Source: Clostridia bacterium (GTDB taxonomy: Bacteria > Bacillota > DSM-521 > Neomoorellales > Neomoorellaceae). Taken from it: a DNA stretch of 49,053 nt. A program made the translations under genes and the position numbers. Below the pieces are notes generated by a model. The model was not told the DNA's origin. It saw only the letters and a list, made by a program, of their open reading frames with translations, and did not search any database. Positions 18,781 to 29,254 of the stretch are shown piece by piece; the first letter of the stretch is position 1; every line of letters starts with the position of its first letter. The DNA lies in assembly GCA_030154265.1 (NCBI GenBank), contig JASKKH010000014.1, forward strand, positions 1 through 49,053, in the 5' to 3' direction.

Positions 18781-19401
18781 TTATTGACGCAAGGCTATAA
18801 CAACTTTACGATTAGGTTCTTGTCCTTCACTAAAAGTTAAAACCCTACTATCATTTTGCAGTGCAGTATGTATAACTCGTCTCTCTTGAGGACTCATAGG
18901 TTCAAGAACTATTCTTTTTCCTGTTTCTTTAACCTTATTTGATAATCGTCGAGCTAAATTTATTAATGTTTGTTCCCGACGTTTACGATATCCTTCAACA
19001 TCAAGAATAATTTTAACCCTATTAGTTAAGACTTTATTAACTGCTAAATTACATAAATACTGCAATGCATCTAATGTCTCACCATGCCGACCAATTAAAA
19101 TCCCTAATTCTTTACCATAAAAACTTACAAAAATAAAATCTTCCCTATGCCTTATTTCAAAACCAGCCTCAATACACATGCTTTGTAAAACTTTTTCAAG
19201 AAAATCTTCAATAAGTTTTTCAGGTTTATCCGGAACAACCACTCTTACTCTAGCTTGACGTGAACCTAAAATTCCCAAAAAACCTTTACTTCCTTCTTCC
19301 AAAACTGTAATCTCTACATCTTCCCTGTTTACCCCTAGTTCCTTCAGCGCAATTGCTATGGCTTCTTCTACATTTTTACCACTAACTTCTATCTCTTTCA
19401 T
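18781..19401 (-). CDS. jag: RNA-binding protein KhpB (Jag/EloR, SpoIIIJ-associated)
   Basis: KhpB/Jag is an RNA-binding protein with Jag-N, KH and R3H domains, linked to cell elongation and envelope regulation. The Jag-N domain covers residues 1-50 (VEEAIAIALKELGVNREDVE, GSKGFLGILG). The KH domain is near 115-150 (GILIGRHGETLDALQYL). The R3H domain follows to the end (RRVIHTALQ). The ATG at 19401 overlaps the yidC stop by four bases in an ATGA arrangement, so the two are translated together; this yidC-jag pairing is conserved near the origin. Length of 206 residues is normal. Confidence 0.97.
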   Translation of the reverse strand: MKEIEVSGKNVEEAIAIALKELGVNREDVEITVLEEGSKGFLGILGSRQARVRVVVPDKPEKLIEDFLEKVLQSMCIEAGFEIRHREDFIFVSFYGKELGILIGRHGETLDALQYLCNLAVNKVLTNRVKIILDVEGYRKRREQTLINLARRLSNKVKETGKRIVLEPMSPQERRVIHTALQNDSRVLTFSEGQEPNRKVVIALRQ

Positions 19402-20075
19402 TTAGCGCTGATTTCCTCCTTAACTGTTTGAGGTTGCCGCCGAATTATAAACTGCTCCAAAATTCCCATGAGACTAAATGTTACCCAGTATAGTGCTAGC
19501 CCAGCAGGAAAGTTTCTGCTCATCCAACCAATTATTAATGGCATTATATATAGCATTATCTTTTGGTTTTGTTCTTGATTTGTACCCGCCATGCTAACTT
19601 GCTGCTGGAAAAATGTTAATGTAGCTACCAACACTGGTAATATATATGGGTCAGGCTGGCCTAAGTTTGGAACCCAAAAGAAATTGGCATGATCCATTTG
19701 TACGGCAGGATTAATTGATGGATTAAAAAAGGTACGTAAAGTACTAAATAAATAATATAGTATTGGCATCTGAACTAGTAAAGGTAAACAGCCACCCAAA
19801 GGGTTAATATTTTCTTTTTGATACAGCTCCATAATTGCCTGCTGTGTTTTCTGTGAGTTTCCTTTATACTTTTTCTGTATTTCTTTAATTTTTGGCTGTA
19901 TCTCCTGCATTTTTCTCATTGAACGAAGTTGTTTGAACGTTAACGGATATAAAACTACTTTAACTATAATAGTAAATAAAATAATTGCTAACCCATAATT
20001 GGGTAAACCCAACATCGCGGTAAATTTATATAGTTGTTGTATGGATTGTGACATAAATTCTACAAAAATATTCAA
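19398..20075 (-). CDS. yidC: Membrane protein insertase YidC (SpoIIIJ-type)
   Basis: YidC/Oxa1 insertases place membrane proteins either alone or with SecYEG. The 225-residue product lacks the large periplasmic domain of Gram-negative YidC, as in Firmicutes. Five hydrophobic segments are seen: LPNYGLAIILFTIIVKVVLY (about 24-43), a cytoplasmic hairpin with KMQEIQPKIKEIQKKYKG, then PLLVQMPILYYLFSTLR, and two closing segments. No lipobox Cys is seen, unlike Bacillus SpoIIIJ. The TTG at 20075 is the best start, with AGGT close by; an internal ATG is eight codons later. Confidence 0.95.
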   Translation of the reverse strand: MNIFVEFMSQSIQQLYKFTAMLGLPNYGLAIILFTIIVKVVLYPLTFKQLRSMRKMQEIQPKIKEIQKKYKGNSQKTQQAIMELYQKENINPLGGCLPLLVQMPILYYLFSTLRTFFNPSINPAVQMDHANFFWVPNLGQPDPYILPVLVATLTFFQQQVSMAGTNQEQNQKIMLYIMPLIIGWMSRNFPAGLALYWVTFSLMGILEQFIIRRQPQTVKEEISAK

Positions 20076-20124
20076 TAGATACCTGCCTCTTTTTTATCTT
20101 TTGGCAGGTTTCACCTCCATTTTT

Positions 20125-20352
20125 TTACCTAATCGGGTCATAACCACCAGGATGCCATGGGTGACAACGTACAATTCTTTTAATGGCTTTAAACAAACCT
20201 CTTATTAATCCGTATTTCTCTATAGCTTCATATGTATATTGCGAACAACTTGGGTAAAATCGACAACGCGAACCTAGTAGAGGTGAAATATATTTCTGAT
20301 AAATACGAATTAATTTAAGAACTAAGTTCTTAATCACTTGAGTCGCTTCCAT
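20125..20352 (-). CDS. yidD: Membrane protein insertion efficiency factor YidD
   Basis: YidD is a small amphipathic protein at the inner face of the membrane that aids YidC-dependent insertion. Its 75 residues carry the family signature [25 protein letters not shown] with three Cys, and [11 protein letters not shown] at the end. ATG 20352 lies inside the 3' end of rnpA (stop 20330), a 23-base overlap, which is the usual rpmH-rnpA-yidD-yidC arrangement. Confidence 0.96.
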   Translation of the reverse strand: MEATQVIKNLVLKLIRIYQKYISPLLGSRCRFYPSCSQYTYEAIEKYGLIRGLFKAIKRIVRCHPWHPGGYDPIR

Positions 20353-20692
20353 ATTTAACTAAAATTTTGCCAATTTGTGCTAACTTTAATACTTGTTTTT
20401 CCAACTCACTAAAACTAACCTCAGGAGAATTTTTTCCAGCTACAATTACAATATCATATCCTTTTTTAAATAAATGATAATTCTGGCGACATATTTCCCT
20501 TAGGCGCCTTTTTAACAAATTTCTTTTTACAGCTTTACCAACCTTCTTGGAAATAGAAAAACCAAAACGGGTTGTATCTAAATGATTGGTGCAAATATAT
20601 ATTTTTAGCAAATTACCATATACTTTTTGCCCAAACCGATACACTCGACGAAATTCCTTTGTTTTAACAATTCGCCGTTTATAGTCTAACAA
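20330..20692 (-). CDS. rnpA: Ribonuclease P protein component RnpA
   Basis: RnpA is the protein subunit that helps RNase P RNA bind and cut precursor tRNA 5' leaders. The 120-residue product has the basic family core [16 protein letters not shown] and [11 protein letters not shown], the RNR motif region that contacts RNA. TTG 20692 follows GGAGGAG by four to five bases and gives the normal N-terminus [17 protein letters not shown]. It lies 33 bases after rpmH and overlaps yidD. Confidence 0.97.
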   Translation of the reverse strand: MLDYKRRIVKTKEFRRVYRFGQKVYGNLLKIYICTNHLDTTRFGFSISKKVGKAVKRNLLKRRLREICRQNYHLFKKGYDIVIVAGKNSPEVSFSELEKQVLKLAQIGKILVKYGSDSSD

Positions 20693-20725
20693 TTTACTCC
20701 TCCACTATGGATTAAAGCCTGCTGC

Positions 20726-20860
20726 TTAAGCAGACAGGCGTTTTCTCCCCTTTCTACGCCTATTCTTAATGACTTTCTGACCTGAACGAGTACGCATGCG
20801 TCTTAAAAAACCATGAACCCTTTTATGTCGTCTTCTTTTAGGTTGATAAGTCCTCTTCAC
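20726..20860 (-). CDS. rpmH: 50S ribosomal protein L34
   Basis: L34 is a small basic protein of the large ribosomal subunit. The frame from GTG 20860 reads [18 protein letters not shown], then [13 protein letters not shown] and ends [10 protein letters not shown] at TAA 20726-20728. It has 44 residues, the typical size, and about half are Arg or Lys. AGGAGGG lies just upstream. It is the first gene of the leftward rpmH-rnpA-yidD-yidC-jag operon, separated from dnaA by the origin region. Confidence 0.98.
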   Translation of the reverse strand: MKRTYQPKRRRHKRVHGFLRRMRTRSGQKVIKNRRRKGRKRLSA

Positions 20861-20974
20861 CCTTTTCCCTCCTAATTATTCTACTTTTTACCTTATTCCT
20901 TGGATATCATCACAAATTATAGCTGACTTTTTTAAAATCTGTCAAGGAAAAGGATTTTTTAAACCTGTTGATAG

Positions 20975-21038
20975 TTATCCCCAAACCTGATAAGATTAGA
21001 AATGCCATAATTTCGTTCTTATAACATATTTATCCCCA
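20975..21038 (+). promoter_or_regulatory. oriC: DnaA-box cluster upstream of dnaA (part of oriC)
   Basis: The 236-base gap between divergent rpmH and dnaA has two TTATCCCCA 9-mers (20975-20983 and 21030-21038), one mismatch from the DnaA box TTATCCACA. A weaker TTTTCCCCA lies at 21073-21081, just before the dnaA ribosome site. These would bind DnaA for initiation or autoregulation. The gap should also hold the rpmH and dnaA promoters, which could not be picked confidently. Confidence 0.7.
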
Positions 21039-21096
21039 AAATCCTTAATATAAACATCAAATTTTTTAAACATTTTCCCCAAGGAGGTCTCTTTTT

Positions 21097-22440
21097 TTGT
21101 CTCCAAATCAACTTGATTCAATCTGGCAAGATGTTTTATTAATGTTAGCAAAAGAATTAAGTTCTTCCACACTTGAAACGTGGTTTTATGATGCCAAACC
21201 TTTGACAATGCAAGGCAATACTTTTGTTTTAGCTGTAGCAAATGAATTTGCCCGTGATTATATTCAAAGCCGTTTTTACCCTGTATTACAGGAAACTTTA
21301 CAAAAGATACTAGGTAAACGACCAATAAAGATTCAAATAACCTGTAATATGCCTAAAAATAACACTATAGAAGAAAAAGAAGAATTAGAAACAATAAATC
21401 ATTCTTCAATACCTACTCCTGCTCTAAATCCAAAATATACATTTGATACTTTTGTTGTTGGTGATAGTAATCGTTTTGCCCATGCTGCCTGTCTTGCAGT
21501 AGCTGATGCCCCAGCTAGTTCTTATAATCCCTTATTTATTTACGGCGGTGTAGGTCTTGGTAAAACACACCTTATGCAAGCAATTGGTCATCGCGTTCTC
21601 GAAACTGTTCCTCAAAGTCGGGTTATGTATATATCATCTGAAAAATTTACCAACGATCTTATTAATGCAATCCGTGATGAAACTACTGAAAATTTCCGTA
21701 ATAAATATCGGAGCATCGATGTCCTATTAATAGATGATATCCAATTTTTAGCTAATAAAGAACGGACTCAAGAAGAATTTTTTCATACCTTTAACCATTT
21801 ATATGAAGCTAACAGACAAATAATTATTTCAAGTGACCGACCCCCAAAAGAAATCCCTACTCTAGAAGCTCGTTTACGTTCACGCTTTGAATGGGGTCTT
21901 ATTACCGATATTCAGCCCCCCGACCTTGAAACAAGAATCGCAATTTTACGTAAAAAAGCACAAGCCGAAAATATTAAACTTTCAGATGAAGTCATGTTTT
22001 TTATTGCTCAAAAAATAAATAGTAATATAAGAGAATTAGAAGGAGCTTTGATCAGAGTAGCAGCTTATGCTTCCCTAACAAAAAAAGAAATAACACAAGA
22101 ATTAACTGAAGAAATTTTAAAAGATGTATTAACATTATCTAGACCTAAACCAATCACCATTAAGTTAATTCAAGAAACTGTAGCTAAATATTTTAACTTA
22201 AAAATTGAAGACCTTAAGGGAAAAAAACGAACAAGATCTGTATCTTACCCCCGCCAAATTGCAATGTATTTAGCTCGAGAAATGACAGATTCTTCATTAC
22301 CTAAAATAGGTGAAGAATTTGGTGGTAGAGATCATACAACAGTTATCCACGCTTATGATAAAATTCGAGATGACTTAAAAAAGGATCCTTCTTTACCCCA
22401 AGTTATTTCCCAAATTACACAACAAATTAAGAACCAATAA
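21097..22440 (+). CDS. dnaA: Chromosomal replication initiator protein DnaA
   Basis: DnaA is the AAA+ ATPase that binds DnaA boxes and opens the origin. Domain I is at about residues 1-80, linker II to about 112, and AAA+ domain III has Walker A GGVGLGKT at 150-157 and Walker [10 protein letters not shown] ending near 218. Domain IV is the helix-turn-helix region with [12 protein letters not shown] near residue 408. TTG 21097 is the start, eight bases after AAGGAGG. The 447 residues match the family. It is the first gene of the rightward arm, with boxes on both sides. Confidence 0.99.
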   Translation: MSPNQLDSIWQDVLLMLAKELSSSTLETWFYDAKPLTMQGNTFVLAVANEFARDYIQSRFYPVLQETLQKILGKRPIKIQITCNMPKNNTIEEKEELETINHSSIPTPALNPKYTFDTFVVGDSNRFAHAACLAVADAPASSYNPLFIYGGVGLGKTHLMQAIGHRVLETVPQSRVMYISSEKFTNDLINAIRDETTENFRNKYRSIDVLLIDDIQFLANKERTQEEFFHTFNHLYEANRQIIISSDRPPKEIPTLEARLRSRFEWGLITDIQPPDLETRIAILRKKAQAENIKLSDEVMFFIAQKINSNIRELEGALIRVAAYASLTKKEITQELTEEILKDVLTLSRPKPITIKLIQETVAKYFNLKIEDLKGKKRTRSVSYPRQIAMYLAREMTDSSLPKIGEEFGGRDHTTVIHAYDKIRDDLKKDPSLPQVISQITQQIKNQ

Positions 22441-22489
22441 TTCACAACCACAGAATAAGTAAAGTTCTCATTTTTTAAAGAATATTAAC

Positions 22490-22520
22490 AAATCCACAAT
22501 CCTTATTACTACTATTACTA
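22490..22520 (+). promoter_or_regulatory. oriC: oriC unwinding region: DnaA-box-like site and DnaA-trio tract
   Basis: In the dnaA-dnaN gap, AATCCACAAT (22490-22499) resembles a DnaA box core. It is followed after CC by TTATTACTACTATTACTA (22503-22520). Read 3' to 5' on the complementary strand, this is six consecutive trios AAT AAT GAT GAT AAT GAT, matching the DnaA-trio (3'-[G/A]AT-5') motif of the basal unwinding system. AT-rich DNA follows. The placement is as in Bacillus subtilis oriC. Confidence 0.75.
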
Positions 22521-22559
22521 AAGTTAATGATCTTATATAGATGATGAAGGAGGTAAACA

Positions 22560-23684
22560 ATGAATATAAACTGTCCACAACCACAGTTAGTAAATGCAGT
22601 GCAAAAAGTTTATCGAGCAGTTGCATCAACAACTACATTACCAGCACTAACCGGGATTTTATTGGAAGCTAAAAACGATACATTAACTTTACATGGTACA
22701 GATTTAGATTTAGGTATTATTCATAGTTTTCCAGTAGAAGTAATAGAAAAAGGTACCTTATTATTACCAGCGCGAATTTTTACTGAAATGGTTCGTAGAT
22801 TACCACCAATTCCTATTAATATAAAAAGTCTAGATAATAATAAGGTTGAAATATCTTATCACCAATCTAAAATTGAATTGAACAATATTGATCCTAACCA
22901 ATTTCCTTCGTTACCAAACATTGAAGGCAGCTTTTCTTTTGAAGTTGAGGCAAATAAATTAAAAGATGCTATTCGTAAAGTTAGTATTGCTACTGGTAGT
23001 GAAGATTTACAAAGTGTATTTAATGGTATATTACTAGAAATAGAACCAGAGAAAAATTATTTCAATTTAGTTGCTACTGATACTCATAGATTGGCTGTTT
23101 ATCATAATGAACCATTAAGTATAGCAAACGAAAAGCCTTTTAATGCTCTAATTGCTAATAGGGCTATGAATGAATTAGCTAGATTATTACCAAATAATGA
23201 TAATAAGGTTAATCTAACAATTAATTCCAATCAGATTTATATTCAATACGAATCAACAACTTTATATGCTAGATTAATGAATGGAAAATTTCCCCATTAC
23301 AGACAGGTTATACCAGAAAAATATAATACTTCTGTTAAACTGCCAACAAGAGATCTTTTAGATACTGCTGAACGAGCCACCTTACTCGCAAAAGATGAAA
23401 TAAAAACACGTTCTCATATAATCTTTTTTGAAGTAGGAGAGAATAAAGTAAAAGTTACCAGTGAAGCTGCTGAAGTTGGAAATTTAGAAGAAGAATTACC
23501 AGCTAATATAGAAGGAGAATCTCTTAAGTTAGCTTTAAATGGTCGATATTTAGTTGAGACTTTGAGAATTATAGATGATGAAAATATTGATATTAAGATG
23601 ATTGCACCATTAAAACCTATAGTTGTTAAACCACAAGACAACGATAATTACTTCTGTCTAATATTGCCTGTACGAGTTGGTTAA
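22560..23684 (+). CDS. dnaN: DNA polymerase III beta subunit (sliding clamp)
   Basis: DnaN forms the dimeric ring that tethers polymerase III and other DNA enzymes to DNA. The 374-residue protein has three repeated clamp folds: residues about 1-120, 130-245 and 250-374. Family motifs are TDLDLGI near 50, VATDTHRLAVY near 170 and the C-terminal FCLILPVRVG, which forms part of the hydrophobic partner-binding pocket. GAAGGAGG precedes ATG 22560. It follows dnaA across the origin unwinding region. Confidence 0.99.
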   Translation: MNINCPQPQLVNAVQKVYRAVASTTTLPALTGILLEAKNDTLTLHGTDLDLGIIHSFPVEVIEKGTLLLPARIFTEMVRRLPPIPINIKSLDNNKVEISYHQSKIELNNIDPNQFPSLPNIEGSFSFEVEANKLKDAIRKVSIATGSEDLQSVFNGILLEIEPEKNYFNLVATDTHRLAVYHNEPLSIANEKPFNALIANRAMNELARLLPNNDNKVNLTINSNQIYIQYESTTLYARLMNGKFPHYRQVIPEKYNTSVKLPTRDLLDTAERATLLAKDEIKTRSHIIFFEVGENKVKVTSEAAEVGNLEEELPANIEGESLKLALNGRYLVETLRIIDDENIDIKMIAPLKPIVVKPQDNDNYFCLILPVRVG

Positions 23685-23702
23685 AAATAAAAGGTAATTG
23701 AG

Positions 23703-23933
23703 GTGATAGATATTAAATATATTGAAATTGAAAGTCCAGTCATAAGACTGGATCAATTTTTAAAATGGGCAGGAATTGTATCAACTGGAGGCCAAGCAAA
23801 AGAAATAATAAATGATGGGTTAGTTAAAGTAAATGGAAAAATAGAAACACATAGAAGTCATAACTTAGTACCTGGTGATGAGGTGGAGGTAAAGGGTGTC
23901 TGCCTTAAGCTTAGAAAAGCTTCGACTGATTAA
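23703..23933 (+). CDS. yaaA: S4-domain RNA-binding protein YaaA (RlbA)
   Basis: This 76-residue protein has one S4 domain: IRLDQFLKWAGIVSTGGQAK, then DGLVKVNGKIETHRSHNL and GDEVEVKG. In Bacillus the equivalent gene sits between dnaN and recF; a ribosome-related RNA-binding role has been proposed. The GTG at 23703 gives the expected N-terminus. Its end overlaps recF by 38 bases, indicating tight coupling. Confidence 0.95.
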   Translation: MIDIKYIEIESPVIRLDQFLKWAGIVSTGGQAKEIINDGLVKVNGKIETHRSHNLVPGDEVEVKGVCLKLRKASTD

Positions 23934-24987
23934 TTTTCGTAGCTATGAAAAAATTTCCTGGTCTTGTGAACCAGGAATTAATATTATATATGGGCCGAAT
24001 GGAGTCGGTAAAACTAATCTTTTAGAATCTATAGGATATTTAGGAATTGCTCGTTCTTTCCGCCAAAAAAAAGACCAGCAATTAATAAATTGGGGTCATC
24101 ATTTATTCAAAATTAAAGGTAACTGTATTATTGGTGGGGAACCAACAGAAATTGAAATTGTATACCAAAAAAATAAAAAAGAGTTAACAATAAACGGTTT
24201 TAAAAGTAAATTTCTGCAATTATTAGGAATTATACCTGTAATTTATTTTGGACCTGACGACCTTAATTTATTAAAAGGGGCCCCAGCCTATAGAAGAAAT
24301 TTTTTAGATAGAGAAATAAGTATATTAGATAAAATTTATTGTCGAAATTTACAGGAGTATCGTAAGATACTATTACAGCGGAATGATTTATTGAAATCTA
24401 TAAAAGAAGGTCAAGCTAGTAAAAATGAACTAGAACCTTGGAATATACAACTAATAGATATCGGTACAAAAATAATTAAAAAACGTTCAGTTTTTTTAAA
24501 TGAAATTATGCCCTTTATAAATTCACTTTATCAAAAAATAGGTCGCAATGAGAATTTATCCCTTATTTACAAGCCAAATATTGAAGATCCAAATGAATGG
24601 AGAAATAAAATAGCTATAAACAAGAATAAAGAAATTCAAACTGGTAACACTCTCTGGGGTCCTCATCGAGATGATTTTTCTTTTTATATAAATAATTATG
24701 ATGCCCGGAATTTTGCCTCACAAGGACAACAAAGAACAGCAATATTAGTTTTAAAAATAGCAGAAGCACAATATTTTGAAAAAGTTATAGGTAAAATGCC
24801 GATTTTGCTTTTCGATGATGTATTTTCAGAACTAGATGAATTTCGTCAATGTGCATTATTAGATTTATTAGTAAATTCAAATCAGGCTTTTATAACAACA
24901 GCTGAGATAAATAAATTGCCTCAAAACCTAATAAATAATGCAACAATTTGGGAAATATACTCAGGAAAGATATGTAAAAAAATATAA
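23896..24987 (+). CDS. recF: DNA replication and repair protein RecF
   Basis: RecF is an SMC/ABC-like ATPase that loads RecA at single-strand gaps with RecO and RecR. Walker A GPNGVGKT is at residues 33-40, after LRLINFRSYEKI. The ABC signature region is FASQGQQRTAILVLK near 275, and Walker B ILLFDDVFSELDE near 305. GTG 23896 has GGAGGTAAAGG directly upstream and is inside the end of the S4 gene. The 363 residues are of normal length. Confidence 0.98.
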   Translation: MSALSLEKLRLINFRSYEKISWSCEPGINIIYGPNGVGKTNLLESIGYLGIARSFRQKKDQQLINWGHHLFKIKGNCIIGGEPTEIEIVYQKNKKELTINGFKSKFLQLLGIIPVIYFGPDDLNLLKGAPAYRRNFLDREISILDKIYCRNLQEYRKILLQRNDLLKSIKEGQASKNELEPWNIQLIDIGTKIIKKRSVFLNEIMPFINSLYQKIGRNENLSLIYKPNIEDPNEWRNKIAINKNKEIQTGNTLWGPHRDDFSFYINNYDARNFASQGQQRTAILVLKIAEAQYFEKVIGKMPILLFDDVFSELDEFRQCALLDLLVNSNQAFITTAEINKLPQNLINNATIWEIYSGKICKKI

Positions 24988-25042
24988 ATAATGTCTCAAT
25001 ATATTCTAATATTGTAGTAAAATAGATTTTAGGAGGGGTTAT

Positions 25043-25291
25043 ATGTATTTACATATTGGGGGAGATACGGTCATTCCCTGTAGGGATATAATTGCAATTA
25101 TTAATATTAGTACTGCAGGAAGGTCATCTAGTACGAAGGATTTTTTTGCATCTCAAGATGAAAAAATGAAAGAAGAATTTAAAGATAAAAACCTTAAGTC
25201 ATGTATAATTACTGGTAAAAATATTTATTATTCTTCAATTTCTTCCAATACGTTAGTTAAAAGGGCTTTTAACTTAGTTGATATGGTATAG
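25043..25291 (+). CDS. remB: Extracellular matrix/osmoprotection regulator RemB (DUF370)
   Basis: This is an 82-residue DUF370 protein. The family members RemA and RemB of Bacillus are DNA-binding activators or accessory factors of matrix and osmoprotection genes; remB (yaaB) lies between recF and gyrB, as here. MYLHIGGDTVIPCRDIIAI and SSISSNTLVKRA are family-typical. AGGAGGGG precedes ATG 25043. The middle part is longer and more charged than in RemA. Regulatory targets here are unknown. Confidence 0.9.
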   Translation: MYLHIGGDTVIPCRDIIAIINISTAGRSSSTKDFFASQDEKMKEEFKDKNLKSCIITGKNIYYSSISSNTLVKRAFNLVDMV

Positions 25292-25344
25292 AGTATTTAT
25301 CTAATTGAAATTACTGTTAGGGCTGTTACTTGAAGCTATTTTAA

Positions 25345-27309
<1,965 letters not shown>

Positions 27310-27349
27310 TCAATTAAAGATATAATTATTTAGAAATTTTTAGATTAAA

Positions 27350-27379
27350 CTCCTACATTGAAATGTAGGAGTTTTTTTT
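27350..27379 (+). terminator. Rho-independent terminator after gyrB
   Basis: CTCCTACATT at 27350-27359 pairs with AATGTAGGAG at 27362-27371 with a two-base gap, followed by TTTTTTTT. It is a strong, canonical structure ending the dnaA-gyrB region. Confidence 0.93.
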
Positions 27380-27508
27380 ATCGTTGATTTAAAAATTAAG
27401 GTATGTTTAATTGTAAAATTTATTCTAAATTATTCTTAATGTATTTTTTTACATATATTGGAACATAATAGTATTAGTAATAATATTTTGTAGGAGGTTA
27501 GATGGATA

Positions 27509-27838
27509 ATGGAAATTTATCCTGCTCGTTGGTCAAATCGACGAAAAGCTAAAGGTGATTTGAGTGTTACTAGTAATGGTATTAGAGTTAGGAGTACTGC
27601 TTTAGAATATTTATCAGGAGCCAATCATGTACTAATTGGTGTTGATCAACAAAAATTGGTTCTAAAGAGGAGTGAGGACCCCTCCAATTTAAAATTAAGA
27701 ATAGTTCAAAAAGGAAAAGTAGGAGAGATAGGTGGTAAAAACTTAACTAATTGGCTTTTAGAAAGAGGTTTTAATAAAGGTCAATACAAGGTTACCATGG
27801 GTGAAGATAAAATCATAGTTACTCAACAGTTAGCATAA
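27509..27838 (+). CDS. Unknown small protein, 109 residues
   Basis: I do not recognise this family. The protein is basic and without membrane segment. It has a beta-rich look: GDLSVTSNGIRVRSTAL, VLIGVDQQKLVLKR, then LTNWLLERGFNKGQYKVTM and KIIVTQQ at the end. The last part could be a small DNA- or ligand-binding fold, but this is a guess. AGGAGG lies 11 bases before ATG 27509. An overlapping ATG at 27502, closer to that site, opens only 16 codons. It sits after the gyrB terminator and before a coiled-coil gene, so the two probably share a transcript. Confidence 0.7.
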   Translation: MEIYPARWSNRRKAKGDLSVTSNGIRVRSTALEYLSGANHVLIGVDQQKLVLKRSEDPSNLKLRIVQKGKVGEIGGKNLTNWLLERGFNKGQYKVTMGEDKIIVTQQLA

Positions 27839-27888
27839 ATTGTAACAGATTTAACTTTTTAATTTTAATGAAATCGAGAGGAGAAAAA

Positions 27889-28083
27889 ATGGGCGATTTC
27901 AATAATGAAAAATTAAGTAAATACTTAAAAAAATTAGACAATCGAATTAAAAAAATTGAACAGTCTCAAAAGAAAATGGAGAAAATGGACAAGGAAATTA
28001 AAAATGAATTACGGTCTTTATGGGAAGATATTAAGAGATTGGATAATCGTACTACTCCTCAGAAAAAAAGGTTTATGTTTTAA
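27889..28083 (+). CDS. Small charged coiled-coil protein, 64 residues
   Basis: The family is not recognised. GAGAGGAG lies five to six bases before ATG 27889, better than the ATG seven codons earlier. The sequence MGDFNNEKLSKYLKKLDNR and what follows is almost all charged, with heptad spacing of L, I and M through residue about 50, so a short coiled coil that oligomerises is likely. The tail is QKKRFMF. It follows the unknown 109-residue gene by 50 bases and ends at a terminator-like hairpin. Confidence 0.65.
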   Translation: MGDFNNEKLSKYLKKLDNRIKKIEQSQKKMEKMDKEIKNELRSLWEDIKRLDNRTTPQKKRFMF

Positions 28084-28122
28084 TTATTTTTTCTAATCAA
28101 AAACTAAATAAAATATTTAAAT

Positions 28123-28160
28123 TCCCCCAAAATATTTTTTATATTTATGGGGGATTATTT
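28123..28160 (+). terminator. Probable terminator after the coiled-coil gene
   Basis: CCCCC at 28124-28128 pairs with GGGGG at 28149-28153, extended by A/T pairs into an AT-rich loop. T-rich DNA follows. Confidence 0.6.
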
Positions 28161-28195
28161 ATTTTTAAATAAAAACTATTTATATAAGAGTATGG

Positions 28196-28223
28196 TAGAC
28201 AAGTTTTTTAATTTTGGTATACT
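28196..28223 (+). promoter_or_regulatory. Likely sigma-A promoter for the nitronate monooxygenase-like gene
   Basis: TAGACA (28196-28201) and TATACT (28218-28223) are separated by 16 bases, near the sigma-A consensus. The -10 lies 41 bases before the coding start. Confidence 0.6.
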
Positions 28224-28264
28224 AAAATTAAAATTTGATTTAGAAAGTGTCAGGAGGTTTTTTC

Positions 28265-29254
28265 TTGTTTGAATTACCTGAACTTAATATTGGGGGGTTA
28301 AAAGCCAAATATCCCATAATTCAAGGTGGAATGGCTATCCGTATTTCAGGTTCTAAATTAGCTGGAGCTGTAGCCAGGGAAGGTGGAATTGGGGTTATAG
28401 CTGGTATCGCAATGTCCCCAAAAGAACTTGAAAAAGAGATTAAAGAGGCACGTGAAAAAAGTGAAGGTAAAGGTCTTTTAGGAATTAATGTACTTTATGC
28501 TGTATCTAACTTTGCCGAATTAATAAAGACAGGAATGAAAGCTGGTATAGATTTAGTTTTGCAAGGTGCTGGGTTTTCTAGAGATATTTATGATTGGGGT
28601 AGAAAATTTAATGTACCAATAGTACCTATTGTTTCATCTGCCAGTTTAGCGAAATTAGCTCAAAAACTCGGTGCTGCTGCAGTTGTTGTTGAGGGTTTTG
28701 AAGCTGGAGGACATTTAGGTACAGACCGTCCAATGCTTGATATTTTACCAGAAGTTGTAAAAGCTGTTAAGATACCTGTTATAGCTGCAGGGGGTATTCT
28801 ACACGGGCAGGATATTTACCGTGTTCTAAAAATGGGTGCCCAAGGGGTACAAATGGGTACAAGGTTTGCTGCAAGTAAGGAATCCGGTGCTCCAGATAAT
28901 TACAAACAGTTATATTTGGAAGCAAAACCTGAGGATTCTATATTAATAAACAGTCCAGTTGGTTTACCTGGTCGTGGTATAAGAAATTTTTTAACTGAAC
29001 GCTTATTTGCAGGTGAAAAAATTAAGATTAATAAGTGTACAAAATGTATGAAAAAATGTAGTCAAACATTTTGTATTAGGGAAGCTTTAGAAAATGCTCA
29101 GGAAGGTCGTATTAAAGAAGGTATTATTTTTGCTGGCAAGCGAGTGGCTGAAATCAAGGATATTCTTTCTGTAAAAGAAATTTTTGATAATCTTAAGAAA
29201 GAGTTTTCTGAAGCATGCCGTCAAAATTTAGCAGTTGAGTCAATTTTACCATAA
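28265..29254 (+). CDS. FMN-dependent nitronate monooxygenase / FabK-like flavoenzyme
   Basis: This TIM-barrel FMN protein belongs to the 2-nitropropane dioxygenase family. Members oxidise nitronates, or as FabK reduce enoyl-ACP; the two cannot be separated here. TTG 28265 gives MFELPELNIGGLKAKYPIIQ, the usual N-terminus, nine bases or so after AGGAGG. Motifs are GGMAIRISGSKLAGAVAREGG, VVEGFEAGGHLG near residue 145 (the family His region), AAGGI near 175 and MGTRF near 200. A four-Cys segment KCTKCMKKCSQTFCI near residue 258 is a possible metal site. The stop overlaps the convergent endonuclease Q gene by 34 bases. Confidence 0.88.
   Translation: MFELPELNIGGLKAKYPIIQGGMAIRISGSKLAGAVAREGGIGVIAGIAMSPKELEKEIKEAREKSEGKGLLGINVLYAVSNFAELIKTGMKAGIDLVLQGAGFSRDIYDWGRKFNVPIVPIVSSASLAKLAQKLGAAAVVVEGFEAGGHLGTDRPMLDILPEVVKAVKIPVIAAGGILHGQDIYRVLKMGAQGVQMGTRFAASKESGAPDNYKQLYLEAKPEDSILINSPVGLPGRGIRNFLTERLFAGEKIKINKCTKCMKKCSQTFCIREALENAQEGRIKEGIIFAGKRVAEIKDILSVKEIFDNLKKEFSEACRQNLAVESILP

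Noticed and set aside
20996-21325. Minus-strand 109-residue ORF across the dnaA start
   Set aside because: It overlaps the origin boxes and dnaA codons, has no ribosome site and no family look.
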